Shown: positions 25,387 to 34,254, numbered from the stretch's first letter. The stretch is DNA of 53,955 nt from Clostridiales bacterium (GCA_018372435.1 JAHAJA010000028.1:1-53955), one strand, 5' to 3'. Made by a program: numbers and translations. Notes: a model not told the origin generated them from the letters alone.

Positions 25387-25661
25387 GGTTAGAGTGTCAA
25401 AAGCCACTTCTAAATTTTGGTCTATCAATTTGCACAATTTCATGAGTGAATATGTTATACCAAACGTAGTTCACTCGCAACACGCTCTCGCTTGGATGAA
25501 GTTCGTAGTGGTACATAAGGCTCTAAAACACATAGCCTAAGTACCAACGACTTCATACAGTTGCTCATCAAACTACGTTCGGCATAACATTAGTCAAGTT
25601 TTTATAAGTGCAAATTGACGAAGGCAAGTTTTACGAGTGACTTTCGACACCCTAACCATAT
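25387..25661. repeat. MITE-like palindromic repeat, copy B (complete, about 275 bp)
   Basis: Both ends are imperfect inverted repeats of about 60 bp beginning GGTTAG-GTGTC-AAAG, seen at 25387-25412 and, inverted, at 25637-25661. The inside is a second long palindrome: TGTTATACC/AACGTAGTT (25453-25472) pairs with AACTACGTT/GGCATAACA (25571-25589), with a central hairpin (TGGTAC...GTACCA). The left flank ATATAT and right flank ATATAT could be a target-site duplication but are self-complementary. There is no coding capacity. The gap 25379-25742 holds only this element and the downstream ribosome-binding site. Confidence 0.8.
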
Positions 25662-25742
25662 ATAGGCAATTGTAACGGCAGACATAAAATAAGAGTTTCG
25701 CAATTGCCTAAACTAAACATATTATATAAGGAGAATAAAGCT

Positions 25743-26276
25743 ATGTCTAAAACGAATCCACCAAAACATTCCAAGACGTTTTCCACTAAGACAATTAGTC
25801 TATGTGGTATATTCCTAGTATTCACCTTATTATTCTTATTCCTTGCTGGTAGTATAACGAATATTCAGATGATATCCTACTGTCTAAGCTCAATATTCGT
25901 AATTATTATTCTAGAAGAGAGTAATCTACAAGCAGGTATCGCTTTTTATGTTGCGTCTTCTTTACTTGCCTTACTGGTATTACCGAATAAGCTTGCAATT
26001 GTACCTTATATCTTATTCTTTGGACACTATGGAATCTGGTACTATTGGTATACGAAAACAAAGAATAAATACCTTGTACATGCCGTAAATTATCTCGTGG
26101 CGAATATCAGTGTATTTACAATATATTTCACCTGCAAGGAACTGTTTGTAGCACTTAAAATACCATCTTTCATCTTATTCATCCCAGTAGTGGAAGTTTT
26201 CATCTTCTTGTTTGATTATATGTATGGGAGATGTTTGTATTATTATAGACGGGATGTAAGGTCGAAGATCTCATAA
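25743..26276 (+). CDS. Integral membrane protein, possibly ECF-transporter S-component-like
   Basis: ATG at 25743 is chosen because AAGGAG lies nine bases upstream; the upstream in-frame start at 25704 lacks one. The protein has 177 residues with six predicted membrane helices, beginning with a short polar tail (SKTNPPKHSKTF). Hydrophobic helices with LAGSITNIQMISYCLSSIFVIIILE and LLALLVLPNKLAIVPYILFFGHYGIWYYW resemble ECF S-components or DUF2232-like proteins, but no specific vitamin-binding signature is seen. Function unknown. It sits alone between a palindromic repeat and a bidirectional terminator. Confidence 0.6.
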   Translation: MSKTNPPKHSKTFSTKTISLCGIFLVFTLLFLFLAGSITNIQMISYCLSSIFVIIILEESNLQAGIAFYVASSLLALLVLPNKLAIVPYILFFGHYGIWYYWYTKTKNKYLVHAVNYLVANISVFTIYFTCKELFVALKIPSFILFIPVVEVFIFLFDYMYGRCLYYYRRDVRSKIS

Positions 26277-26278
26277 TA

Positions 26279-26320
26279 TAAAAAAGTTATAACTGAAAAT
26301 TTTCAGTTATAACTTTTTTA
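26279..26320. terminator. Bidirectional terminator
   Basis: A perfect palindrome with an arm of 19 bp (AAAAAGTTATAACTGAAAA and its complement, 26281-26318) lies between convergent genes. A U-tract follows in each direction. It ends both the membrane-protein gene and serS. Confidence 0.88.
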
Positions 26321-26349
26321 GTTTATATTAAACTATAGTGCGGTCATAT

Positions 26350-27627
26350 CTATTTAATAACAGTTTTTCCACCCATATAAGGTTGTAATGCTTTTGGAAT
26401 ATTAACTGTTCCATCTGCATTTAAGTTGTTTTCTAAGAATGCGATTAACATTCTTGGTGGAGCTACTACTGTGTTGTTTAGTGTATGAGCAAAGTATTTA
26501 CCTCTTTCACCAACTACACGTATCTTAAGACGACGAGCTTGTGCATCTCCTAAGTTTGAACAGCTACCAACTTCGAAGTATTTTTGTTGTCTTGGTGACC
26601 AAGCTTCCACGTCAATTGATTTCACTTTAAGATCAGCTAAATCTCCAGAGCAACATTCAAGTGTTCTAACTGGAATATCAAGTGAACGGAATAAATCAAC
26701 TGTGTTCTGCCATAATTTCTCGAACCACATCATACTATCTTCTGGGTTACATACTACGATCATTTCTTGTTTTTCAAATTGGTGAATACGATATACACCT
26801 CGTTCTTCAATACCATGAGCACCCTTTTCTTTTCTAAAACATGGTGAATAACTAGTTAACGTATATGGTAATGAAGTTTCTTGATTAATTGTATCGATGA
26901 ATTTACCAATCATTGAGTGTTCACTTGTACCGATTAGGTATAGATCTTCTCCTTCGATTTTGTACATCATGGCATCCATCTCAGCGAAACTCATTACGCC
27001 AGTAACAACGTCGCTACGAATCATATAAGGCGGAATACAGTAAGTAAATCCACGTTCAATCATGAAATCTCTAGCATAAGAGATAACTGCTGAATGTAAA
27101 CGAGCGATATCTCCCATAAGATAATAGAATCCATTACCTGCTACTTTACGCGCACTGTCTAGGTCAAGACCATCGAATTTTTCCATAATTTCAGCATGAT
27201 AAGGTACTTCAAAATCAGGAACAACTGGCTCACCATAACGTGTAATTTCAACATTCTCACTATCATCTTTACCAATTGGAACAGATGGATCAATGATATT
27301 AGGAATAGTCATCATAATCTGAGTGATTTTTTCTTGTAATTCTGTTTCTTTTTGTTCTAATTCAGCTAGACGTTCTGATTCAGCAGTAACTTTTTTCTTT
27401 AACTCTTCCGCTTCTTCTTTTTTGCCTTGTGCCATTAATCCACCGATTTGTTTTGATATAGCATTTCTTTCTGCACGAAGGGCATCTGCCTCTTGTTTTG
27501 CTGTTCTGCTTTCAAGATCAAGTGCTATTACTTCATCCACTAAAGGTAATTTGCTATCTTGGAATTTGTTCTTAATATTTTGTTTTACAACTTCTGGATT
27601 TTCTCTTACAAATCTTAAATCTAACAT
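26350..27627 (-). CDS. serS: Seryl-tRNA synthetase
   Basis: A 425-residue class II synthetase of normal length, charging tRNA-Ser with serine. The N-terminal coiled-coil tRNA-binding arm spans about residues 30-105 (Glu/Lys/Ala-rich). The catalytic core includes GNGFYYLMGDIARLH, the motif-2 region SPCFRKEKGAHGIEERGVYRIHQFEKQEM, ECCSGDLADLK (serine binding), and motif 3 NNTVVAPPRMLIAFLENN. GGAGG precedes the ATG. It is preceded by a T-box leader at 27832-28048, with a 200-bp gap that carries a partial dispersed repeat. Confidence 0.98.
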   Translation of the reverse strand: MLDLRFVRENPEVVKQNIKNKFQDSKLPLVDEVIALDLESRTAKQEADALRAERNAISKQIGGLMAQGKKEEAEELKKKVTAESERLAELEQKETELQEKITQIMMTIPNIIDPSVPIGKDDSENVEITRYGEPVVPDFEVPYHAEIMEKFDGLDLDSARKVAGNGFYYLMGDIARLHSAVISYARDFMIERGFTYCIPPYMIRSDVVTGVMSFAEMDAMMYKIEGEDLYLIGTSEHSMIGKFIDTINQETSLPYTLTSYSPCFRKEKGAHGIEERGVYRIHQFEKQEMIVVCNPEDSMMWFEKLWQNTVDLFRSLDIPVRTLECCSGDLADLKVKSIDVEAWSPRQQKYFEVGSCSNLGDAQARRLKIRVVGERGKYFAHTLNNTVVAPPRMLIAFLENNLNADGTVNIPKALQPYMGGKTVIK

Positions 27628-27718
27628 GATTGTTCCTCCATTATTTTAATAATTTTAATAGCCTTAAAATAGTAGTCTCATGAATAAGAATAAGGTAATG
27701 ATAGTGTGGGGTTTCCTG

Positions 27719-27800
27719 GAATAAAGAGTACGTTGCGGGTGAACTACGTTTGGCATAACTTATTCCACATAAATTAATGCAAATTAACGAGATAACAAAT
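27719..27800. repeat. MITE-like repeat, copy C (partial)
   Basis: About 75 bp matching the inverted form of the left half of copy B: GTTGCG-GTGAACTACGTTTGG-ATAAC, then TTATTC and TGCAAATTAACGA. One end and the core hairpin are missing. It lies between the T-box terminator and the serS start. Confidence 0.6.
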
Positions 27801-27831
27801 ATAAACTAGCTTTTAACACTCGATTCCTATA

Positions 27832-28048
27832 AATAAAAAAACCTTCCATCCCATATCTAACGATATGGGACGAAAGGTTTCCGTGTTGCCACCCAAATTG
27901 CTGATTTCTCAGCCACTTCATTGTACGATAAAGGGTACGAACCTTTCAGCTCATCGCTGACAACTCCGAAAGTGGAAAGATTAATCCTTTCACCGATTCG
28001 CACCAACCATCGGCTCTCTGCAGAAATTCTTTAATCGTAGCTTTCATC
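27832..28048 (-). promoter_or_regulatory. Serine T-box riboswitch leader of serS
   Basis: On the minus strand the conserved T-box motif TGGGTGGCAACACGG (about 27899-27885) precedes a terminator hairpin in which CCCATATC pairs with GATATGGG (forward 27850-27876), followed by TTTTTTTATT (27841-27832). Stem I lies at about 28045-27960 with GGTGCGAATCGG. The codon TCC followed by A at 27976-27974 sits in the specifier-loop position and matches serine, agreeing with serS downstream. Uncharged tRNA-Ser would stabilise the antiterminator and allow transcription. The remainder of 27628-28160 holds copy C of the repeat and probable promoter sequence. Confidence 0.9.
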
Positions 28049-28160
28049 ATCGTTATTGTTTCTTATTCACGTTAGTATGTTATATATAAGTCAAATACTT
28101 AATAACACATTTTGTTTTATTATATACACAAATTCACGAAATTACAAGGGGTTGTTTCTT

Positions 28161-28847
28161 TTATTCACCAAATTTATATCCAACACCCCATATGGTTTTT
28201 ATATAGATTGGATTTTTTTTATCTTTTTCTATCTTTTCTCTCAGATTTCTAATGTGAACCATAACCGTATTATCTACCTCATACTCATCTTCTATCCAAA
28301 TTCGGTTATAGATTCTGTCTGTAGAGAATACAATGCCTCGATTTTGCCAAAGTAATTGTAGAATCTTGAATTCAGTAGGTGTTAATCGGATTTCCTCACC
28401 TTCTCTAACTACTCGATGTGTATCTAAAGACAATGCTAATCCCTCATATTTAAGCGTTGTATCAGTTCCAATAACAGGATTCAACTCATGAAAGCGTCTT
28501 AACTGTGCACGAACCCTTGCTAGCAATTCTACTGGATTGAACGGCTTTGCTAAGTAATCATCCGCGCCTGCAGATAATCCTATTACTTTGTCCATATCTT
28601 GGTCTTTGGCTGATAGCATCAAGATTGGTATATTACTATGTTCACGTATTTTCATACACAATGTAATTCCATCCATATCAGGCATCATAACGTCAAGGAT
28701 TGCCAGATCGGTCTTATTCTCTTCTAACAATTCTAATGCTTTTTCTCCGTTCTTAGCTTTCTTCACCTCATATCCACTATTGGTTAAATAAACCCCTAAG
28801 ATTTCCCTAATATCTCTCTCATCATCTACAACTAATACGCTTGTCAT
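28161..28847 (-). CDS. OmpR/VanR-family response regulator
   Basis: A 228-residue two-domain regulator. The receiver has VDDE at residues 7-10, the phospho-acceptor Asp52 in LAILDVMMPDMDG, and Lys in LAKPF. The winged-helix DNA-binding domain (about 130-228) ends with VDNTVMVHIRNLREKIEKD and GVGYKFGE. It is the partner of the histidine kinase encoded just upstream, and transcribed after it. It resembles VanR/PhoP-type regulators. Targets are unknown. AAGGAGG precedes the ATG. Confidence 0.93.
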   Translation of the reverse strand: MTSVLVVDDERDIREILGVYLTNSGYEVKKAKNGEKALELLEENKTDLAILDVMMPDMDGITLCMKIREHSNIPILMLSAKDQDMDKVIGLSAGADDYLAKPFNPVELLARVRAQLRRFHELNPVIGTDTTLKYEGLALSLDTHRVVREGEEIRLTPTEFKILQLLWQNRGIVFSTDRIYNRIWIEDEYEVDNTVMVHIRNLREKIEKDKKNPIYIKTIWGVGYKFGE

Positions 28848-28939
28848 ACTCCCTCCTTATCAATTGCGAAGCTCATATCCATATCAAAAACATATCTGTG
28901 TTTTAAAACTGCATACTTCATTACCTTAAATTTATTATA

Positions 28940-30370
28940 TTATTTATGAAACCTTATATGTATATAAATCACTCCCTCTTTCCACTCAACCCACACCTTA
29001 CCATTGTGTTCTTCAATATTCTCTTTTACTATAGCCAAACCAATCCCATTCCCTGGGACATCACTATTTCTTGCTTTATCTGCACGATAGAACTTATCGA
29101 ATAATTTATCTAATTCCCCTTTTGGTATTGGTAAGCAATCATTTGACACTGTCAGATGAATTGTATTTTCCTCATCTTCCATACCAATTGTTATCTTTCC
29201 ATGCTCTCTGCAATACTTAAGTGCATTACCAAGTAAATTGTCCAACACACTTTTAATGCTCTCGATATCTATCACCATATGGATATCTTCCTCTGGTAGT
29301 ATGCATGTTAACATTAACTCCTTTTCTTTAGCCGCTTGTTCATATTCCATAGAAACTTGTCTTATGTATCTACTAAAATTCACCTCTGTACGATTCCACT
29401 GTTTCTTAGTCTTAGAATCTTTTACAAAAGAAAATAGACGTATAACCATCTCATGCAGGGAAACTGCCTTATCATATGCTATTTTCGTATAGGAATCTCT
29501 CTCCTGTTCAGAAGCATACTGTTTCTTATTCATGATATCTAGATAGCCGAGTATTACCGTAAGGGGTGTTTTCAAATCATGAGACATGTTCGTAATTAGT
29601 TCCTTATTTTTATCATATAGACATTTTTCTGCCTCTAATTTTTCTCTTACACTTTTCTGCATCGCATTCATGTTCATTGCAATAACAGCCAGCTCGTCTT
29701 CCCCATGCACCTCGATCTCTGTTGTTAAATTACCTTCGCTAGTTTCTATCATGCATTTTCCTATATATCTAAGGTAGAATACTTTTTTTCTAATTCCTAT
29801 AAATGCTAATAGCAGGAACAATACTAAGGCGATACTACCTCCGATAATATAAATAACCTCGTTAGTATACGTTGAGATTCCACTTAATTGCTCCCGTACT
29901 AACCAATAATGAACAGCACCATTCACCATAATAGGATAAATTCCAATTAATTCGTCATCACCATGCTTATCTCCTGCTCTCACAAGAGCTTTCCATTTAT
30001 GTATATCTACGCTAATGCCTTTGATATATCCTTCTAGATTTCCAATTAGTACATTCCCCTTCTCGTCAGTAAGGTAATCTTCTCCCTCTCTCTTTTTAAT
30101 CTCCTTCTCTAGATATTTATATGGGTCTGAGAGTTTTCCCAAATCATATAAATTAGATATCGCTGCCATAATCTCATTCGTTCTAATTGCACGACTATAA
30201 CTGTAATCGACACGTTCAACCTTAGCAAGACCTGTACAATCTAATGCAACTATGCATAAGATACCGCTGCCTAGAGCTAGAATAACACAAAGAGATAACC
30301 AGCCTAATAGTTCTGCATAGATATTTCCTCTAATTCTTTTGATTAAATTACTTAACAGACTCTTATTCAT
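28940..30370 (-). CDS. VanS-like membrane sensor histidine kinase
   Basis: A 476-residue kinase. Membrane helices lie at about 18-42 and 170-192, bounding a 125-residue outside domain. A HAMP-like region (200-250) is followed by the HisKA box with H264 in ITNMSHDLKTPL. The ATPase domain has the N-box LDNLLGNALKYC, the G1 box and FYRADKARNSDVPGNGIGLAIVKENIEEHNG. It phosphorylates the regulator gene that follows 93 bp downstream. Signal unknown. The GntR gene diverges from it across 245 bp. The VanZ-like gene near 1.3 kb is not part of this unit. Confidence 0.92.
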   Translation of the reverse strand: MNKSLLSNLIKRIRGNIYAELLGWLSLCVILALGSGILCIVALDCTGLAKVERVDYSYSRAIRTNEIMAAISNLYDLGKLSDPYKYLEKEIKKREGEDYLTDEKGNVLIGNLEGYIKGISVDIHKWKALVRAGDKHGDDELIGIYPIMVNGAVHYWLVREQLSGISTYTNEVIYIIGGSIALVLFLLLAFIGIRKKVFYLRYIGKCMIETSEGNLTTEIEVHGEDELAVIAMNMNAMQKSVREKLEAEKCLYDKNKELITNMSHDLKTPLTVILGYLDIMNKKQYASEQERDSYTKIAYDKAVSLHEMVIRLFSFVKDSKTKKQWNRTEVNFSRYIRQVSMEYEQAAKEKELMLTCILPEEDIHMVIDIESIKSVLDNLLGNALKYCREHGKITIGMEDEENTIHLTVSNDCLPIPKGELDKLFDKFYRADKARNSDVPGNGIGLAIVKENIEEHNGKVWVEWKEGVIYIHIRFHK

Positions 30371-30539
30371 TACTATACACTCCTTCTTCCTAATTCTAAC
30401 ATAATAATCTTATATCTGTCTAACAGTATGGTGTATAAGTCTGAATAATTTTCCTATAAATTTCTTTAGGTTTCTTAAGAATTCTTTTCACCAACTTGTT
30501 GCTATCAATAGTTTTTAACAAACATAATACAAGTATACC

Positions 30540-30568
30540 TTGACACTTTGCATTATTTGCATTACTGT
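30540..30568 (+). promoter_or_regulatory. Possible promoter of the GntR operon
   Basis: TTGACA (30540-30545), a 17-base spacer and TACTGT (30563-30568). The -10 match is poor. The sequence GTAACTAATACAAAG right after it could be a self-operator for the GntR protein. Confidence 0.4.
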
Positions 30569-30615
30569 AACTAATACAAAGAAACAGCGAACCCCTATAG
30601 ATAAGGAGGAATTAC

Positions 30616-30987
30616 ATGCTTCTGTCACTTGACTTTTCCAGTGATATTCCTATCTATCAGCAGATTAGGAACCAAATAATTATCGCTATCTCTGATGGGA
30701 AATTACTCCCTGGTGACCAACTACCAACGATACGAAAACTTGCAGATCAATCAGGAATTAATATGATGACTGTTAGTAAAGCCTATCAACTATTAAAGCA
30801 AGAAGGATATATAACCGCTGACCGTAGAAACGGAGCTAAAGTAGCACCACGAAACGCTTCTTCTAGTGAAATACCTCGAGTTCTTCATAATGAACTTCAA
30901 TTGCTAATATCTCAGTTTCACCTACAAGGAGTCAAGAAAGATCAATTCTTATCTCTCTGTAAGGAGCTTTATAATAAGGAGGGTTAA
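30616..30987 (+). CDS. YtrA-type GntR-family regulator
   Basis: A 123-residue short GntR regulator. The winged helix-turn-helix (about 8-75) has DIPIYQQIRNQI, LLPGDQLPTIRKLADQSGINMMTVSKAYQLLKQEGYI and a YtrA-like short C-terminal dimerisation tail rather than a ligand-binding domain. Proteins of this subfamily usually control an adjacent membrane or ABC-type operon, and the next gene starts 3 bp later with GGAGGG. AAGGAGG precedes its own ATG. Regulation of itself and the membrane protein is likely. Confidence 0.9.
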   Translation: MLLSLDFSSDIPIYQQIRNQIIIAISDGKLLPGDQLPTIRKLADQSGINMMTVSKAYQLLKQEGYITADRRNGAKVAPRNASSSEIPRVLHNELQLLISQFHLQGVKKDQFLSLCKELYNKEG

Positions 30988-30990
30988 TCT

Positions 30991-32382
30991 ATGTTCATGA
31001 AAATCATTATGTTTGTTTTCTGTTATCCCATACTTCCAATTATGTACTTTATAATAAGGAACGAATTAGAACCACACAAGAATATTATTCTTGGAGTAAC
31101 CTTACCATCCGATGAATTAGGGAATCCAAAGGTTATGGAGATTATATCTAAGGCTAAGATAAGCATGCGAAGAATAGCTATTGTTCTTGCAATCCTTCCT
31201 TTCACCTCACTCTTAACCAAGTACGATTCCATTGTATATGCCATATTCATCACTTGGATAACAGTACTTTGTTTTATCTTCTTCCTTCCATTCATTAAAG
31301 GCAATCTACAACTACATAAACTAAAGAAAGAACAGAATTGGCATCTTGATGAAGAAGGTACAACAATTGTTGATCTTAAAGTAACTTTAGAAGAACCAAA
31401 TCCTTTGAGCAAGTATTGGTTTTTACCAGCTATATTGTTAACCTGTATACCAATCATTATTGATTTATGTACACTTACAAACAAGGATTCTAACCTGTTA
31501 TCCCTTGCAACGACTACATTGGTTGGATTAGTAACCTTCCTATGCCCTTTCTTGTTTCATATTGCATATAAGACGAAACAAGAAATTGTTAGTCAAGATT
31601 CTTTACGGAATCAAACCCTTACAAGAATTCGCCGATATAACTTTGGTAAATGCTTTATCGGTCTATCATATACCAACGCTGTTTACACAATCTTATTTTG
31701 GCTGTATATTAATCACTATATAGATAGTATTATTCTCTTCTTAATTATTACCTTACTCTATACTTTCTTTCTATTATGGTGGGTACTTCGTGCCGAGTTT
31801 AAGGTTCGCTTAGCCCAACAACAATTCAGTATACAGTCTGAGGACTCTTTAACTACAGATGAAGATTGTTATTGGATTTATGGATTGCTTTATTACAATC
31901 CCAACGATAAGCATTTGATAGTGCAAAAAAGAGTAGGGCTAGGAACGGATATGAATTACGCAAAACCCGCAGGCAAAGTCCTCGCCGTTTTCATAGCACT
32001 AGTTATATTAGCTATGCCAATCTCTGCCATTGGAATAATTCAAAGTGAATTTTCACCCTTACTACTAACCATTGATGAAGATAGCATCACAGCCAAACAC
32101 TTTCATACCACCTATGACATAGACTTTGATGATGTTAAGACAGTTGAAACATGGGATGAATTACCTGATATCTCAAAAGACAATGGAACTGGTTTCTCTA
32201 CTCTTTGTAAGGGTACTTATAGCATAGCCGGAAATGGTTCTTGTACCGTATGTTTTAATCCACAAAATCACCTTTTCATCATGATCACTAAGAAAAATGG
32301 TAAAAAATATGTCTTCAGCAGTTCAACAGATGAAAAGACATACGAAGTATATAATATACTTGTTACTAATATATCTAATTAA
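30991..32382 (+). CDS. DUF5808-type multi-pass membrane protein
   Basis: A 463-residue protein with about eight predicted membrane helices. Residues 295-325 carry the DUF5808 pattern: YWIYGLLYYNPNDKHLIVQKR followed by GLGTDMNYAKPAGK. The C-terminal 100 residues form a soluble beta-rich domain (ITAKHFHTTYDIDFDDVKTVE; FIMITKKNGKKYVFSSSTDEKTYEVYN), similar to bacterial PH-like domains. It is encoded directly after a YtrA-type regulator, a common pairing. Function is unknown; an envelope-stress or antimicrobial-peptide response role is possible. A decayed copy of its 3' end with its terminator is found at 34255-34398. Confidence 0.8.
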   Translation: MFMKIIMFVFCYPILPIMYFIIRNELEPHKNIILGVTLPSDELGNPKVMEIISKAKISMRRIAIVLAILPFTSLLTKYDSIVYAIFITWITVLCFIFFLPFIKGNLQLHKLKKEQNWHLDEEGTTIVDLKVTLEEPNPLSKYWFLPAILLTCIPIIIDLCTLTNKDSNLLSLATTTLVGLVTFLCPFLFHIAYKTKQEIVSQDSLRNQTLTRIRRYNFGKCFIGLSYTNAVYTILFWLYINHYIDSIILFLIITLLYTFFLLWWVLRAEFKVRLAQQQFSIQSEDSLTTDEDCYWIYGLLYYNPNDKHLIVQKRVGLGTDMNYAKPAGKVLAVFIALVILAMPISAIGIIQSEFSPLLLTIDEDSITAKHFHTTYDIDFDDVKTVETWDELPDISKDNGTGFSTLCKGTYSIAGNGSCTVCFNPQNHLFIMITKKNGKKYVFSSSTDEKTYEVYNILVTNISN

Positions 32383-32398
32383 AGATAAATGAAACAAA

Positions 32399-32437
32399 GC
32401 TGTTACAAAATGGTTTTCTTAACCGTTTCGTAACAGC
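32399..32437 (+). terminator. Hairpin after DUF5808 gene, 3' arm cut short
   Basis: GCTGTTAC (32399-32406) and AAAATGGTT pair with AACCGTTTCGTAACAGC (32421-32437). The related copy at 34345-34398 continues with the TTTGTTTT arm and U-run; here that continuation is missing after GTAACAGC and is replaced by unrelated sequence. The termination function may therefore be lost. Confidence 0.6.
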
Positions 32438-32446
32438 CCCGTTATT

Positions 32447-32500
32447 GAGAGTGATGCAAATGATTTCGAAAGCAATCATTTGCATCACTCTCTTCCTTTT
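32447..32500 (+). terminator. Perfect 19-bp stem terminator
   Basis: GAGAGTGATGCAAATGATT (32447-32465) pairs perfectly with 32474-32492 around an 8-base loop, followed by TTCCTTTTT. It ends the DUF5808 transcript from the left and lies next to the broken ABC ATPase reading from the right. Confidence 0.85.
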
Positions 32501-32557
32501 TGTATAAATTAATAATTAAATATTACTGAGCTTGTACTTATGAGTTGGTTGAACATA

Positions 32558-32665
32558 TTACCCATAAAATCCTAATATTTCATTTTCCTCTAGATGTAAG
32601 CTAATACCATTAACGGCTATTAATTTATTGTATTTTTTAGTTATTTTTTTAACATCTAGAATCAA
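32558..32665 (-). pseudogene. N-terminal remnant of ABC transporter ATPase, truncated at Walker A
   Basis: Reading from a TTG start (AAGGA ten bases upstream) gives 35 codons: ILDVKKITKKYNKLIAVNG, then ISLHLEENEILGFYG and a TAA stop. This is the start of an ABC ATPase. The A-loop tyrosine is present (KKYNK) and EILGFYG leads into the Walker A loop, where GPNGAGKST should follow but is absent. It lies 26 bp after the HAAS-domain gene stop, as expected for a PadR-HAAS-ABC operon. The rest of the ATPase gene is gone; only unrelated sequence and a terminator follow. Confidence 0.8.
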
Positions 32666-32691
32666 TTTACTTACATCCTTATTATTTAAGC

Positions 32692-33666
32692 CTATTTACT
32701 TCTTAATTTATATTTAATACTTGATGAAATACTTCTCTTAATGGAATCAAATGCAAATATAACAATTACAATACTATAAACGGTTTTCAAATATGTCATA
32801 TCTTCAGTAATCGCCTGTATATTAGGATCGTTTAACTGATAAAAAGCAAGTACATTCAAAACGGCCCATAATAAGACAAATCTAACATAGGATAAAACAA
32901 TACCTTCTGATGTTTTGTGAAGTAACATAGATACAAGATAAAAAATCACATGTAGTAATGTTGTAAATAAGATAATCATAGATATAACTCTACAAACCTC
33001 ATTATCTGCTTTGAATACATTTTCTTGATTTGTACTTGCTATAACAAATAACGTGTTGTATTTTTTTAATATAATACCTTCTACTAATAGCACTATTGTA
33101 CTTACTAGAAATTGAATGAAATTATTATTTCTTGATCTTGAACGAAAGAAACTGATACTCGCTAAATTAGTCTCTTTGTCTGCACTATAGATGAAACGTG
33201 CAACTTTATAATTGTCCTGTTTCCCACGCATTCCGATTGCAAAAGGTAATAATATGCCTAAATCAATGATTAAAATGATACCAATACTTAATACTCGTAA
33301 AATAATCTGATTACTATCGGAATAAGATTCTAAGAATTCAAAACCATTTACACCATTAACAATCATAAAAAGATAAATACTTGTACTAATAACAAAAACA
33401 ACACCCAGAATTACGGAAAAAAACTTTTTATTTGGTAAGGAAGTATCTTCTAACTCACTCATGTATTTGTTTGCTATTTCCCTTGCTGTACCAAATTTGT
33501 TAATAACTATTTGTACATTTTCTTCATTTTCAATACCATACAAATTTTTTGTCTCATCCTGAATATAATTTTGTATTTCTCGAATAATATCTTCTTTATC
33601 ACTATCTTCATTCATATAAAGATAACGATTTACTTCACTTAAATATTCTTTCAAATTGCTAGTCAT
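32692..33666 (-). CDS. HAAS/DUF1700-domain membrane protein
   Basis: A 324-residue protein. The N-terminal about 75 residues are a helical HAAS-type domain (LKEYLSEVNRYLYMNEDSDKEDIIREIQNYIQDE ... FGTAREIANKYMSEL). About seven predicted membrane segments follow. Such proteins are usually encoded between a PadR regulator and ABC transporter genes. Its ATG overlaps the PadR stop by eight bases, showing coupling. The next gene, an ABC ATPase, is truncated, so the transporter this operon served is incomplete here. Confidence 0.82.
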   Translation of the reverse strand: MTSNLKEYLSEVNRYLYMNEDSDKEDIIREIQNYIQDETKNLYGIENEENVQIVINKFGTAREIANKYMSELEDTSLPNKKFFSVILGVVFVISTSIYLFMIVNGVNGFEFLESYSDSNQIILRVLSIGIILIIDLGILLPFAIGMRGKQDNYKVARFIYSADKETNLASISFFRSRSRNNNFIQFLVSTIVLLVEGIILKKYNTLFVIASTNQENVFKADNEVCRVISMIILFTTLLHVIFYLVSMLLHKTSEGIVLSYVRFVLLWAVLNVLAFYQLNDPNIQAITEDMTYLKTVYSIVIVIFAFDSIKRSISSSIKYKLRSK

Positions 33667-33988
33667 CTAATCTCCCCTTTACTTTCTTCATAATCTCGCA
33701 TTGTTGTTCCCATAAATAGTTAAGCTGTCTTCGAATCTCGTTTCCAGTCTCAGTTATCTTATACTGCTTCTGTGGTTGCCCTTCTGTTAGCAACCATTGA
33801 CTTTGAGCCCAGTCATTTTTCTCAAAACGACATAGTAACGGATATAAAGTATTTGCCTCGACTGAATCATATCCAATCTCTCTCAATTTCTTCAACAATC
33901 CATAACCGTGAATAGGCTCGTCAAGTAACTCCAAAACAATTAATTGAAGATAACCCCTACTCATCTCTGTAACAAGTTTTGCTTCCAT
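33659..33988 (-). CDS. PadR-family transcriptional regulator
   Basis: ATG at 33988 has AGAAGG upstream and begins MEAKLVTEMSRGYLQLIVLELLDEPIHGYGLLKKL, the normal PadR start, giving 109 residues; the ATG at 34054 would add an unusual leader. The winged helix-turn-helix includes YDSVEANTLYPLLCRFEKNDW and a C-terminal dimerisation helix. PadR repressors of this small type control neighbouring membrane or efflux genes, here the HAAS protein and the lost ABC transporter. Inverted GTATCA/TGATAC-like words in 34065-34115 upstream may be its operator. Confidence 0.9.
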   Translation of the reverse strand: MEAKLVTEMSRGYLQLIVLELLDEPIHGYGLLKKLREIGYDSVEANTLYPLLCRFEKNDWAQSQWLLTEGQPQKQYKITETGNEIRRQLNYLWEQQCEIMKKVKGRLDD

Positions 33989-34254
33989 ATTACACCTTCT
34001 CTCATTTTCATGTAATTTCACTACAGAAGTTATAAACATATAATATAAATACATACATAAAACTTACATGATACAAACTATTGTGTCACACACATTAGTA
34101 TGTATCACACATACACTATATTATTCCAAATATTGTTTTATGTCAATTTATTTTTCTATTTTTTTTACTATTATTTATTTATATTGCCTGTATGTTTACA
34201 TCTTCTTCTGATAAGTATATATACATGTGAGAATAAACAACTTTATAAGGAAAA

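Noticed and set aside
25387..25661. Long palindrome as a group II intron or riboswitch
   Set aside because: No domain V motif or known aptamer consensus; relatives of parts are scattered between unrelated genes, which fits a mobile repeat.
28056..28355. Plus-strand ORF of 99 codons overlapping the end of the response regulator
   Set aside because: Antisense to a well-supported gene and to the T-box promoter region, with no ribosome-binding site.
1271..30370. VanZ-like gene and VanRS-like pair as a glycopeptide resistance cluster
   Set aside because: They are 26 kb apart and no vanH, vanA or vanX-type gene is present in the window.
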